A stretch of DNA of 55,955 nucleotides, from NCBI GenBank assembly GCA_021163925.1, contig JAGGTD010000003.1:1-55955 (forward strand). The letters run 5' to 3'. Under the pieces are notes generated by a model that worked only from the letters and a program-made list of their open reading frames with translations, was not told where the DNA came from and made no database searches. Source of the stretch: Nitrososphaerota archaeon. Lineage in GTDB: Archaea > Thermoproteota > Nitrososphaeria_A > Caldarchaeales > Wolframiiraptoraceae. Within the stretch, counting starts at the first letter, position 1, and each line of letters starts with the position of its first letter. The position numbers were made by a program, and so were the translations under genes. Below are positions 24,529 to 32,874 of the stretch, piece after piece.

Positions 24529-26471
24529 GGAGAATATTCCATAAACTCCTCTCACCTGAGGAGGCGTTGAAGATAATCGAGGAGAGGGTGGAGTCAATGA
24601 AGAAGCCTGAGCCTGAGGTCGTGAAGCTATCCGATGCCCTTGGCAGGATATTGGCAGAGGACATCTACGCTAGAGTCGATTCACCACCATTCGATAGAGC
24701 AATAGTCGATGGATACGCTGTTAAGGCCGAGGATGTTTATCGAGCGGATGAGGCGAACCCGGTCGAGCTGAGGTTGATCGGGGGAGTTGAGGTTGGGGAG
24801 ATTCCAAGGTTGGAGCTTAGATCCGGCGAATGCGTGGAGATCGCGACCGGAGCTCCCATGCCTAGAGGAGCCGACGCCATAGTGATGGTCGAATACACGA
24901 AGAGGATCGGAGACAAGGTCTTGATCTATAGAGGCGTCCACCCCGGGGAGAACGTGGCGCAGACGGGATCCGATATCACGGCCGGAGATATCGTCTTGAG
25001 GATGGGTAGGAGGTTAAGGTCTAGAGATATCGCGATCTTAGCGGCGGTTGGATATGATCGGGTCAAGGTCTACAGGAGGCTTAGAGCCGCATTCTTCTCA
25101 ACAGGCAACGAGCTAATATCTCCGCCGAATCCATTAAAGCCCGGGAAGATCTACGATGTGAATGGATACGTTATTCCAGCCATGTCAAGGGATCTCGGAT
25201 TAGATGTAGACTTCTTGGGAATACTTCCAGACAGATATGATGCGATGTTGGAGGCGATTAGAGACGCATTAGATAAGTATGATCTCGTGATCACGTCTGG
25301 GAGCACGTCGGCGGGAGCTGGAGACGTGATCTACCGAGTCTTCGAGGAGCTTGGAGAGATAATAGTCCACGGCTTGAGGGTTAAGCCCGGGAAGCCCACG
25401 GTCATAGGACTATCTAGAAACGGGAAGCTCTTGATAGGGTTGCCCGGATTTCCCCTCTCATGCGCTATGATCTTCATCCACCTAATCAAACCCCTACTCA
25501 ATAAGCTGACTGGAGCTAGGGAAGAGCCACGCTACTGGAAGGTCAAGGCCAAGCTACCCATCAGGATCGAGACGGGAGGTGGAAAAACCTGGTATATTCC
25601 AGTTCAGATAGTCGACTCGCCGAACGGGTTCATGGCTTATCCGATTCTCCGAGGATCTGGATCTGCCTCAACCCTAGCCGAGTCCGATGGATTCATAACG
25701 ATACCGGAAGACGAGGTCTTCGTGGATGAGGGAGAGGAGGTCGAGGTAAATCTATTCGAGGAGCTTAAAATTCCAAGCATATCGATAATCGGAAGCCATT
25801 GCCCAGCCATAGACCTCATCCTAAACCTCGGAGAGATCTACGACGCGAAGGTGATTAACGTTGGATCGCTTTCAGGCTGGAGGGCGTTGAAGCTCGGAAC
25901 AGCCGACATCTCCGGAACCCACCTCCTAGACGAGAAGACTATGAGATACAATCTCCACATGCCCGAAGAGCTTGGACTTGAGGATGAGGTGGAGATCTAT
26001 GGAGGATACATTAGGGAGATCGGATTCATGGTCGCGAGGGGGAATCCAAAGAGCATCAAGGGATTCGAGGATCTCTTGAGAGAGGACGTCGTCTTCATCA
26101 ACAGGGTTAAGGGATCGGGGATACGAACCCTAATAGACATCGAGCTTAAAAGAATGGGAATAACGGATCCAGAGAAGAGGATTAGGGGATATGTCTATGA
26201 GGCCAAAACCCATACGGCCGTGGCCTCGGCGGTCAGGGATGGTAGGGCGGATGTCGGGATTGGGATAGGATATGTCGCGAAACTATACGGCCTCGACTTC
26301 ATCCCGATAAGGGAGGAGAGATTCGACTTCGCCGTGAGGAGAGATAGACTGTATAAGCCTGCCGTGAGAAAGTTCTTAGAAACCTTGAGAAGTAAGAGGT
26401 TCGCTCAAGAGCTCAGCAAGCTCCCACACTACAGGATTCACGAGCAGACCGGGAAGAGGATCTATCCATAA
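24525..26471 (+). CDS. moeA: MoeA fused to a periplasmic-binding-protein-like domain, second copy
   Basis: Second Mo/W insertase of 648 residues. Residues 1 to about 410 form a complete MoeA (SPPFDRAIVDGYAVKAEDVY, EIATGAPMPRGADAIVMVEYT, FFSTGNELISPPNPLKPGKI, ITSGSTSAGAGDVIY, LRVKPGKPTVIGLS). Residues about 420-648 are a PBP-like domain (PF12727 type) with SISIIGSHCPAIDLI, GTADISGTHLLDE, VKGSGIRTLIDIELKRMGI and DGRADVGIGIGYVAKLYGL. The fusion is known in archaea and some bacteria; the extra domain may sense molybdate, tungstate or the cofactor. Two MoeA copies in tandem could divide molybdenum and tungsten insertion, which is inference. Confidence 0.93.
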   Translation: MRRIFHKLLSPEEALKIIEERVESMKKPEPEVVKLSDALGRILAEDIYARVDSPPFDRAIVDGYAVKAEDVYRADEANPVELRLIGGVEVGEIPRLELRSGECVEIATGAPMPRGADAIVMVEYTKRIGDKVLIYRGVHPGENVAQTGSDITAGDIVLRMGRRLRSRDIAILAAVGYDRVKVYRRLRAAFFSTGNELISPPNPLKPGKIYDVNGYVIPAMSRDLGLDVDFLGILPDRYDAMLEAIRDALDKYDLVITSGSTSAGAGDVIYRVFEELGEIIVHGLRVKPGKPTVIGLSRNGKLLIGLPGFPLSCAMIFIHLIKPLLNKLTGAREEPRYWKVKAKLPIRIETGGGKTWYIPVQIVDSPNGFMAYPILRGSGSASTLAESDGFITIPEDEVFVDEGEEVEVNLFEELKIPSISIIGSHCPAIDLILNLGEIYDAKVINVGSLSGWRALKLGTADISGTHLLDEKTMRYNLHMPEELGLEDEVEIYGGYIREIGFMVARGNPKSIKGFEDLLREDVVFINRVKGSGIRTLIDIELKRMGITDPEKRIRGYVYEAKTHTAVASAVRDGRADVGIGIGYVAKLYGLDFIPIREERFDFAVRRDRLYKPAVRKFLETLRSKRFAQELSKLPHYRIHEQTGKRIYP

Positions 26472-26532
26472 AAACATCGTATGGGCCAGGTGATCATAAC
26501 CCTTATAGAATCGCCGAGCCGAGATTAATCAC

Positions 26533-27075
26533 ATGGGTGGAAAGGCGGTATTCATCGCTCACTGCATCTTAAACCAGAACTCTAAGGCATTGGGATTCGC
26601 GAGCCGCCCAGGCCTCGTTGAATGGCTCATAGACTTCCTCAAACAGGGTGGATGCGTCGTCGAGCAACTTCCCTGCCCTGAGATGCTCTATCTCGGAGTT
26701 AATAGATGGTGGCATACAAGAGACCAGTATGATACGCCAGGATTTAGGAGGCATTGTAGGAGGTTCGCAAAGATGGTTGCAGGCTTAATGGAATACTATC
26801 TGAGACGCGGCCACACCATCGTCTTGATAGGAATCGATGGAAGCCCATCATGCGGCGTAAACCTGACTGGGAGGAATCCGTATTGGGGTGGGGAGCCTAG
26901 GGCATCCGCCGAGCAGTATCAGGTGGTTGAGGGGATGGGTGTTTGGATAGAGGAGCTTATCAAGGAGGTTGAGAGGAGGATTAAGCGATTCAAGGTCATC
27001 GGATTAGCGATGGATCTACCCGGCTTCGATCTCAAGGAGACGCTTAAGATGCTCGAGGCCGAGCTGGAGGGATAG
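26533..27075 (+). CDS. TudS-related (DUF523-like) putative desulfidase
   Basis: Resembles the thiouracil desulfidase TudS and its CD3072-type relatives, which use a [4Fe-4S] cluster held by three cysteines to remove sulfur from thiolated bases. The three cysteines are in place: C11 in IAHCILNQNSKA, C48 in EQLPCPEMLYLG and C107 in GIDGSPSCGVNL. Length is 180 residues. The gene begins 62 bases after moeA2 and is followed by a diverged paralogue three bases downstream. A role in recycling thiolated nucleobases would fit the nucleoside and nucleobase theme of the window; substrate is unproven. Confidence 0.75.
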   Translation: MGGKAVFIAHCILNQNSKALGFASRPGLVEWLIDFLKQGGCVVEQLPCPEMLYLGVNRWWHTRDQYDTPGFRRHCRRFAKMVAGLMEYYLRRGHTIVLIGIDGSPSCGVNLTGRNPYWGGEPRASAEQYQVVEGMGVWIEELIKEVERRIKRFKVIGLAMDLPGFDLKETLKMLEAELEG

Positions 27076-27078
27076 ACT

Positions 27079-27477
27079 TTGTCGCTTAGAGATTCTAGAA
27101 GCTATAAGGTTGTCTTCGCGCCAGACTACGTGATCAACCCCGAGAACTATCCAGATATGCCTAAAACCTTGAAGATCTATGAGGGGATCAAGAATGCTGG
27201 ATACGGTATAGTGAAGCTTCCAGCCATCGACCTACCCGAGGATCAGATCCAAGATTGGATCGAGATCGTTGCGGATATGATAGAGGAGTATCAGAAGAGG
27301 GGATATGCCATAGCCTTGATAACGATAGAATGTCTGGAAGATGGGGGAGTATGGCTGAGCAGGCTTAGAGCCGAGCTAGAGTCTAGGGGGTTAAAGATTC
27401 CGAAGGTAGTCGAGTTTTCGAGAGGCGAGTTGGAGAAAGATGAGAATTTGTTCTCAAAGATTAAATCGATATTCTGA
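27079..27477 (+). CDS. Cluster-less paralogue of the preceding TudS-like protein
   Basis: A 132-residue protein with no family I can name at once, but it aligns by eye with the previous gene product. KVVFAPDYVINPE matches AVFIAHCILNQN, GYGIVKLPAIDL matches GCVVEQLPCPEM, and YQKRGYAIALITIECLEDGG matches YLRRGHTIVLIGIDGSPSCG. At each of the three cluster positions the cysteine is gone; its only cysteine (C95) is three residues away from the expected third site. It is probably translated with its partner (3-base gap, TTG start) and may form a heterodimer with it as a structural or regulatory subunit. Confidence 0.6.
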   Translation: MSLRDSRSYKVVFAPDYVINPENYPDMPKTLKIYEGIKNAGYGIVKLPAIDLPEDQIQDWIEIVADMIEEYQKRGYAIALITIECLEDGGVWLSRLRAELESRGLKIPKVVEFSRGELEKDENLFSKIKSIF

Positions 27478-28278
27478 TCACCTCACCTTCATCCACTCAA
27501 CTCCAAGCTTGTCGAATATTTCCAACAACATCCTCCTATGATCAGACTTCAATCCCTTCCAGTCGAGGACTGCGAGCTTAGGCCTCTCGACAGTCTTCTC
27601 GAACGCCTGCCTAACCATCTCCTCGTCTATCGGCATAGCATACTTTGGACACATATGACCAAATCCTATGTCTTTCTCAAGTGAGAGTCTCGTGAAGGTT
27701 GGGGCATAGTGCCCTCCCCCAAACCCTATTGCAACCAGCTCCGGATTCAACCTCTCTTCAGCGATCTTAAAGCATGTCGATGCTACAGCCTCTAAGGCCC
27801 TCCTCTCCGGAATTTGATCAGGAGGCCCACCGGCTTCGACGAATATCAGCGGAACATCCGTTCTCGGGCCATGGTGGGTTACCTCCAACCCAACTCTCCA
27901 ATCCGTTAACCTAAGCCTATCAGCCTCCTCCTTGAGGAAGTTTATGGATGTGTAGAGGGCTTTTGCGCTCGTCGCCGAGAGTGTTTTGGGACTTCCACCT
28001 AGCTCGGCTTTAGGCCCCCAGTTCCCGACTGGATGGGTTAGTAGGGCTTTGACCCCTGCCTCAGATCGATGAGATGAGGCGACTATGAGTAGATCCGCAT
28101 CCCAATCCTCTCCAAGCCCATCCGCATAGACATGCCTTTCCTCAATTATCCTAAGCTCCACTCCATGAGATCTGTAAAGGCTTTCATCGACTTCCCTAAA
28201 GTCGTAGCACTCCTTTAGGATCTCAGCCACCTTCATCGAAACCTCATCCATCCTCGACGCGACTATCACGCTCACCAT
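27478..28278 (-). CDS. dtdA: D-aminoacyl-tRNA deacylase, DTD2/GEK1 type
   Basis: Removes D-amino acids mischarged on tRNA, a proofreading enzyme of archaea and plants. Family marks are VIVASRMDEVSMKVAE at the start, DLLIVASSHRSEAGVKALLTHPVGNWG, LEVTHHGPRTDVPLIFVEAGG and VAIGFGGGHYAPTFTRLS. ATG at 28278 is chosen (GAAGGT four bases upstream, family-like N-terminus) over TTG at 28305. At 266 residues it is complete. It converges with the TudS pair and diverges from the methyltransferase gene that follows; no operon partner is evident. Confidence 0.92.
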   Translation of the reverse strand: MVSVIVASRMDEVSMKVAEILKECYDFREVDESLYRSHGVELRIIEERHVYADGLGEDWDADLLIVASSHRSEAGVKALLTHPVGNWGPKAELGGSPKTLSATSAKALYTSINFLKEEADRLRLTDWRVGLEVTHHGPRTDVPLIFVEAGGPPDQIPERRALEAVASTCFKIAEERLNPELVAIGFGGGHYAPTFTRLSLEKDIGFGHMCPKYAMPIDEEMVRQAFEKTVERPKLAVLDWKGLKSDHRRMLLEIFDKLGVEWMKVR

Positions 28279-28325
28279 GGCTACCTTCAAAAGGTGATGA
28301 GGCAAAACCTATTTAGGATTAGCTG

Positions 28326-29192
28326 ATGAGATTTAGGCCCGTTTTAAGGCCACTGCTCTGCAAACCCGTGATAGATAGACTTCTAAGGGCCAGGGATCGT
28401 GAAGAGGTTGTTAAGGTCTCATTAGATCTTGGCAGAAGCTTCCATGAATGCTCTATTCGAGGAGAGGGAGTTATGATAGGTGATCAGCTGATAAGGTGGG
28501 AGGAGTTGGAGAGAGCGTCGAAGAGGGAGAGGGATATATTCATGGTAGTTGATGGTAAGCTTCTCTCGCTCTCGATCTCAGGCAGACATTTCTATAAGCT
28601 GGTCTTCATAGGCTGGGGTCATCCACCAACCCTAGAGATAGATGGAATCCACATGCATAGGATCAAGGACGTAACCCCGGATAGGGATGCTTGGATGAAG
28701 GTTAAGCTATGCGGAGACTTGAGATGTAAGAGGGTGTTGGATACTTGTATGGGGCTTGGATATACGGCGATAGCGGCCCTAAAGATGGGTGCATGTAGAA
28801 TCGTCACAGTCGAGGTGGATGAGAACGTCGTTGAGCTGGCGAGGCTGAACCCATGGTCTAGGGAGCTCTCAGATGAGAGGATAGACTTCAGGCTTGGAGA
28901 TATAAGAGAGTTGATAGATGGATTCCATGGAGAATTCGATGCAATAATACATGATCCCCCGAGATTCTCCCTAGCCGGAGAACTCTATGGCCTCGAATTC
29001 TATAGAAAGCTGAATAAGGCGTTGAGGCTGGGTGGGAGGCTCGTCCACTATGTCGGCCAGCCTGGAGTCGTTAAGGGTAGGGCGATCTGGAAGGGCGTTA
29101 TGAGGAGGTTGAGGGAAGCCGGATTCGATGTGAAATATGATTCGAGGTCTCGATGCGTCTATGGGGTTAAGCTAAGAGATCTCAGCCCATAA
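28326..29192 (+). CDS. Predicted archaeal methyltransferase (COG2521 type)
   Basis: S-adenosylmethionine-dependent Rossmann methyltransferase of 288 residues. Motif I is RVLDTCMGLGYTAIAALKMGA, followed by IVTVEVDENVVELARLNPWS and the catalytic-loop word IIHDPPRFS (DPPR), resembling motif IV of amino-methyltransferases. The N-terminal 110 residues are specific to this archaeal group. Substrate unknown; RNA or protein is possible. ATG at 28326 follows the divergent deacylase by 47 bases. Its end overlaps the converging carbamoyltransferase gene by 11 bases. Confidence 0.78.
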   Translation: MRFRPVLRPLLCKPVIDRLLRARDREEVVKVSLDLGRSFHECSIRGEGVMIGDQLIRWEELERASKRERDIFMVVDGKLLSLSISGRHFYKLVFIGWGHPPTLEIDGIHMHRIKDVTPDRDAWMKVKLCGDLRCKRVLDTCMGLGYTAIAALKMGACRIVTVEVDENVVELARLNPWSRELSDERIDFRLGDIRELIDGFHGEFDAIIHDPPRFSLAGELYGLEFYRKLNKALRLGGRLVHYVGQPGVVKGRAIWKGVMRRLREAGFDVKYDSRSRCVYGVKLRDLSP

Positions 29193-30243
29193 TCATCGAC
29201 ATTATGGCCTTCTGGACGTGGAGCCTATTCTCGGCCTGATCGAATACCACCGAGTGGGGGCCATCGATCACCTCATCCGTCACCTCGTATCCCCTATCGG
29301 CTGGGAGGCAGTGCATGTAGATCACATCCCTCTTCGCAACCTCAAGCTTCTCCGAGTCGCAGATCCAGTCCCTATTCTTCTCGAATAGCTCCTTCATCCC
29401 ATCGAAGTCGGGCTTCGAGGCTTTCGGAGGAATATAGTTTAGGCTCAGCCAAGACTTTGGATAAACCACATCGGCGCCCTCGAAGGCCGCCTTCATATCA
29501 TGGACTATCTCGAATGATCCGCCGAACTCATCAGCATACTTCTTACATTGTTCGATCACCTTTGGATCTAGGTCAAATCCCCTTGGATGGGCTAGGACGA
29601 CATCCATCCCAAATCTCGTCGCGACCAAGACTGCGCTTTGGGGGACGGCTAGTGGCTTCTCGACGCTTGGGGTATATGCCCAGCTCATCACAAACTTCTT
29701 TCCCTCAACCTTCCCCAACTTCTCCTTAATCGTCATTATATCCGCCATGGCCTGGCATGGATGATACATGTCGCACTCCATGTTTATCACGGGGACATCG
29801 GCCCACCTCGCAAACTCTCTAATGATCCTATTCCCTCGGCCATAGATCCACTTAGCATGCTTCCCATAGATCCTGATGGCTATGCCATCACCATATCTTG
29901 AGAGAACCCTCGCGACATCGGCAATCCTCTCAGTCGTGTAAGCTATCTCATCTCCTGGAAGGGCTGGGGTGTAAATGGCGTCATGTGGGTCCAGGAAGTG
30001 GGCGTGGCCTCCGAGCTGCGTCATCCCAGCCTCAAAGCTATTCCTAGTCCTGAGAGATCTATTATAGAAGATCAGGAATAGAGTCTTCCCCTTGAGATAT
30101 GGGTGCTCGACCTTTTCCCTAAACTTCTTCTTCAAGTCCATGGCGGCGTCGAGGATTTGGTCAAGCTCCTCCCTACTCCACTCAATCGTCGTTATCCAAT
30201 CCCTACCACGATACATTCCAACATACTTGGGTAGCTCGGACAT
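29182..30243 (-). CDS. Knotted carbamoyltransferase, YgeW / N-acetylornithine carbamoyltransferase-like (copy 1)
   Basis: Aspartate/ornithine carbamoyltransferase superfamily, 353 residues. Carbamoyl-phosphate site SLRTR (63-67), HPCQ (161-164) and HCLP (311-314) are intact. The proline-rich segment WAYTPSVEKPLAVPQSA (188-204), RFGMDVVLAHPRGFDLDP and NRLHVQKAIM match the knotted branch that holds N-acetylornithine carbamoyltransferase and bacterial YgeW. Genetic context (cyclic amidohydrolase, second copy, AORs) favours a YgeW-like catabolic role, phosphorolysing a carbamoylated amino compound to carbamoyl phosphate, over arginine synthesis. It is the last gene of a three-gene minus-strand operon. 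Direction of reaction is inferred. Confidence 0.82.
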   Translation of the reverse strand: MSELPKYVGMYRGRDWITTIEWSREELDQILDAAMDLKKKFREKVEHPYLKGKTLFLIFYNRSLRTRNSFEAGMTQLGGHAHFLDPHDAIYTPALPGDEIAYTTERIADVARVLSRYGDGIAIRIYGKHAKWIYGRGNRIIREFARWADVPVINMECDMYHPCQAMADIMTIKEKLGKVEGKKFVMSWAYTPSVEKPLAVPQSAVLVATRFGMDVVLAHPRGFDLDPKVIEQCKKYADEFGGSFEIVHDMKAAFEGADVVYPKSWLSLNYIPPKASKPDFDGMKELFEKNRDWICDSEKLEVAKRDVIYMHCLPADRGYEVTDEVIDGPHSVVFDQAENRLHVQKAIMSMIMG

Positions 30244-30278
30244 CTAGATCCACCGAGAGAAGAGTGTTGATGGGGAGT

Positions 30279-31664
30279 TTAAGCTTTTCCACCTCCACAA
30301 ATCGGGGACAACCTTTCTGGACAACCTCTCTTAACATACTCTCCATATCCCTCGCGTCCAAGAACCTCTCCATCCCTATAGATTATCTCGCCTCTTAGGA
30401 TGGTCATGTAGATCCTCCCCCTACACATATACCCCTCATACGGCGTCCACCCAGATCTTTGATGGAGTTCATCGGCCTTAATCACCCACTCACGGTTTAG
30501 ATCGATCACGGTTAGATCCGCGTCCGAGCCTATCGCTATAACTCCCTTCTTGGGATAGAGTCCAAACCTCCTCGCTGGATTCTCGGAGAGCAGTCTAGCG
30601 AGATCCATGAGCGTGATCCTCCCCCGATTAACTCCCTCACTCAACATGAGTGGAAGTAGGGTCTCGATCCCCGGCAGCCCGCTCCTTATCGGCCAAATAT
30701 CACTCCATCCAGGCTCTCTATCCTCCTTGAATGTTGAGTAATGGTCTGTCGCAACTATATCTATCAACCCCCTTCTAAGACCTAGCCATAGAGCCTCCAA
30801 GTCCTCCCTCAATCTAAGGGGCGGGGTCATCTTGAGATATGGGCCAAGCCTCTCAACATCATCTCTCGTGAATATCAGGTAATGGGGGCATGTCTCACAG
30901 CTTATATCGACTCCACGATATTTCGCCTCCTCGATGAGCCTTAACCCCTCCATAGTCGTCAAGTGGACTATATGTACCCCGCATCCAGTCGCCCTCGAAT
31001 AGGCTATAACCCTGCCTATCCCCTCAACCTCCGCAAGCCTCGGCCTAGACTCATGGTATGCCATCGGATCTCTCCTATCCATCGACTTCAGCCTCTCGGT
31101 GTAGAGGTCTACGAGGAATCCATTCTCAGCGTGGAACATGCATAGCCCCCGACCCTTAACCATCTCCATAAGCCTCAAAATATCTCGATCGTCTATCATG
31201 TATGGCTTGCAGAGGAACAGCTTAAATGAGTTGACTCCAAGATCTATCAAAGAGTTTGGATCGAATCCTTCTAAGCTCCGTATATTTCCCGCATGTAGGC
31301 TGAAGTCTATGCGAGACCATCTCTCGCCGGCCTCAATCTTCTCTCTCAAAGCGTCAGCGGTGATATACGGCGTATCGGTAGGCATCTCGATTATCGTCGT
31401 GACCCCTCCAGCGGAGGCCGCCAAGCTTATCGACCTAAAATCCTCCCTCGGCCCAAAGTGTTTTGGATCATAGGCGTGGACGTGGACATCTATCGCCCCT
31501 GGGAGCACGTATCTCCCATTCAGATCTACTTCAACATCTCCCCTTGGTAGATGATTTATCGATGCTATGGAGACGATCTTTCCTCGATCGATCGCGACCC
31601 CGGCCTCGAAGACGCCCTCCTTAAGGACGAGCCTACAGTTCTTCAATACTAGGTCGACGGCCAA
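30279..31664 (-). CDS. Allantoinase / dihydropyrimidinase-like cyclic amidohydrolase
   Basis: Binuclear-metal amidohydrolase that opens cyclic ureides or amides. Metal ligands can be placed: H61 and H63 in GAIDVHVHAYD, carboxylated K148 in NSFKLFLCKP, H178 in CMFHAENG, H234 in GVHIVHLTT and D307 in IVATDHYST. CETCPHYLIFTRDDV is typical of allantoinases, so AllB is the nearest named type, though hydantoinases and dihydroorotases are close. Length is 461 residues and the start is TTG. It lies between two carbamoyltransferases on one strand, so ring opening to an N-carbamoyl product and its decarbamoylation are likely consecutive steps. No pyr-type neighbours support a dihydroorotase. Confidence 0.82.
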   Translation of the reverse strand: MAVDLVLKNCRLVLKEGVFEAGVAIDRGKIVSIASINHLPRGDVEVDLNGRYVLPGAIDVHVHAYDPKHFGPREDFRSISLAASAGGVTTIIEMPTDTPYITADALREKIEAGERWSRIDFSLHAGNIRSLEGFDPNSLIDLGVNSFKLFLCKPYMIDDRDILRLMEMVKGRGLCMFHAENGFLVDLYTERLKSMDRRDPMAYHESRPRLAEVEGIGRVIAYSRATGCGVHIVHLTTMEGLRLIEEAKYRGVDISCETCPHYLIFTRDDVERLGPYLKMTPPLRLREDLEALWLGLRRGLIDIVATDHYSTFKEDREPGWSDIWPIRSGLPGIETLLPLMLSEGVNRGRITLMDLARLLSENPARRFGLYPKKGVIAIGSDADLTVIDLNREWVIKADELHQRSGWTPYEGYMCRGRIYMTILRGEIIYRDGEVLGREGYGEYVKRGCPERLSPICGGGKA

Positions 31665-31722
31665 CTCAGCTCAACAAGTATCCTCGATCACATGATAAAT
31701 CTCTTTCCAGAATCTCAGCCCA

Positions 31723-32757
31723 CTACTCATATAGCTTCTTACTCATGGTTAGGGTCAAGACCGCCATCTTGACGTATAATCCGTTCTCAGCCTGCTCGTA
31801 GATCACAGATCTTGGCCCATCCATAACCTCATCAGACGCCTCTTCACCCCTCAAGACTGGTAGGACGTGGGTGACTATCCCCTTCTTGTCCATTAGGTCG
31901 GCGAGGTCTTGGGTTAGACACCAATCCCTATATCTTCGATGGATCTCAAGCTCCCTCTCGACCCCGAATCTAGACGCACCGATGCTTAGGAGTTCCCAGC
32001 TCGCCCAGCTCCTCGGGAAGACCACATGAGCGCCCTCAACCGCTGGTTTAAGATCATTTGTTATCTCAAGGCTTCCACCACTTCTCTCCGCATTCTCCCT
32101 CGCCACCTTAACTATCTTGGGATCAAGGTTGAATCCGGGTGGATGGGCTACGACCACGTCCATCCCGAACCTCGTCATGATCAATAGCTCGGCCTGAATG
32201 CTGCATAGTCCTCTGAGCCTTGAGGCATAAGCCCACATAATCGTATACTTCTTCCCCTCAATCCTTCCAAGCCTCTCCCTGACGGTCATAAGGTCTTGGA
32301 TCGCTTGGGTTGGGTGATAGGTGCAGCATGCCATGTTTATCACGGGCTTCTCGGAGTGTCTCGCATACTCCATCACCGTCCACCTCCCAAGCCCATATCT
32401 GTAATCTATGGCCTTGTCGAGGCATCTAACCCCTATCCCATCACCATATCTCTCATACATCTTCGCCACATCCTTCAACCTCTCCCCAAACCCTATTCTA
32501 AGCGTTGAGACATCGATATATGACATATGGCCTCCAAGCAGGTTCATTCCAGCCTCGAATGCTGCTCTAGTTCTGGTCGATGGGGCATAGAAGATCGCGA
32601 AGAACGTCTTATCCTCTAGAAACTTTGGGAGCTTCTCCCCTCTCCTATGCATTTTCTTGAATTCCGATGCGAGTCTTATCGCCTCCTCTATCTCCTCAAC
32701 GCTCCAATCTTGAGTCGTGATCAAGTCTCTACCATATAGATCCACACCTATCTTCAT
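31723..32757 (-). CDS. Knotted carbamoyltransferase, YgeW-like, with altered active site (copy 2)
   Basis: Second carbamoyltransferase, 344 residues, first gene of the minus-strand operon. Carbamoyl-phosphate motif STRTR (60-64) and HPTQ (148-151) are kept, and RFGMDVVVAHPPGFNLDP shows kinship with copy 1. Two changes stand out: the HCLP motif is HVLP (297-300), losing the cysteine, and the proline-rich loop is WAYASRLRGLCSIQAE, lacking the prolines. It should therefore take a different amine partner from copy 1, or form a mixed enzyme with it. Its TATA box lies 28 bases before the ATG, opposite the promoter of the AOR operon. Confidence 0.8.
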   Translation of the reverse strand: MKIGVDLYGRDLITTQDWSVEEIEEAIRLASEFKKMHRRGEKLPKFLEDKTFFAIFYAPSTRTRAAFEAGMNLLGGHMSYIDVSTLRIGFGERLKDVAKMYERYGDGIGVRCLDKAIDYRYGLGRWTVMEYARHSEKPVINMACCTYHPTQAIQDLMTVRERLGRIEGKKYTIMWAYASRLRGLCSIQAELLIMTRFGMDVVVAHPPGFNLDPKIVKVARENAERSGGSLEITNDLKPAVEGAHVVFPRSWASWELLSIGASRFGVERELEIHRRYRDWCLTQDLADLMDKKGIVTHVLPVLRGEEASDEVMDGPRSVIYEQAENGLYVKMAVLTLTMSKKLYE

Positions 32758-32780
32758 GGCGTTAACAATGTTTTATGTCA

Positions 32781-32790
32781 ATTATTTTAA
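32781..32790 (-). promoter_or_regulatory. TATA box of the carbamoyltransferase-amidohydrolase operon
   Basis: Minus-strand TTAAAATAAT centred 28 bases before the ATG at 32757, within the 117-base AT-rich divergent control region (32758-32874). Both divergent operons could be controlled by one factor bound between the two boxes. Confidence 0.5.
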
Positions 32791-32830
32791 TCTTTTAATC
32801 AGGTTCTCGGCGTGAAATTCTTTTTCAAAA

Positions 32831-32840
32831 TTTATATAAT
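32831..32840 (+). promoter_or_regulatory. TATA box of the ferredoxin-AOR-PreA operon
   Basis: AAAATTTATATAATTGG (32827-32843) contains a strong TATA match about 40 bases before the TTG start at 32875, which would give a leader of roughly a dozen bases. It faces the opposite promoter at 32781-32790. Confidence 0.55.
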
Positions 32841-32874
32841 TGGTGAAGACATGATTTAGTCTTGGGTCTTTGAC

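Noticed and set aside
28290-28335. C/D box sRNA candidate (GTGATGA ... CTGATGA)
   Set aside because: C-like and D'-like boxes are present before the COG2521 gene, but no terminal CTGA box follows at a suitable distance, and the second box overlaps the gene start.
29182-30243. Arginine-biosynthetic ornithine carbamoyltransferase
   Set aside because: The knot-type loop WAYTPSVEKPLAVPQSA, the paralogue next door and the absence of arg neighbours favour a YgeW-like role, although an anabolic role for copy 1 is not fully excluded.
30279-31664. Dihydroorotase of pyrimidine biosynthesis
   Set aside because: No pyr genes are adjacent, and the motif set (CETCPHYLIFTRDD, GAIDVHVHAYD) is nearer to allantoinase and hydantoinase types.
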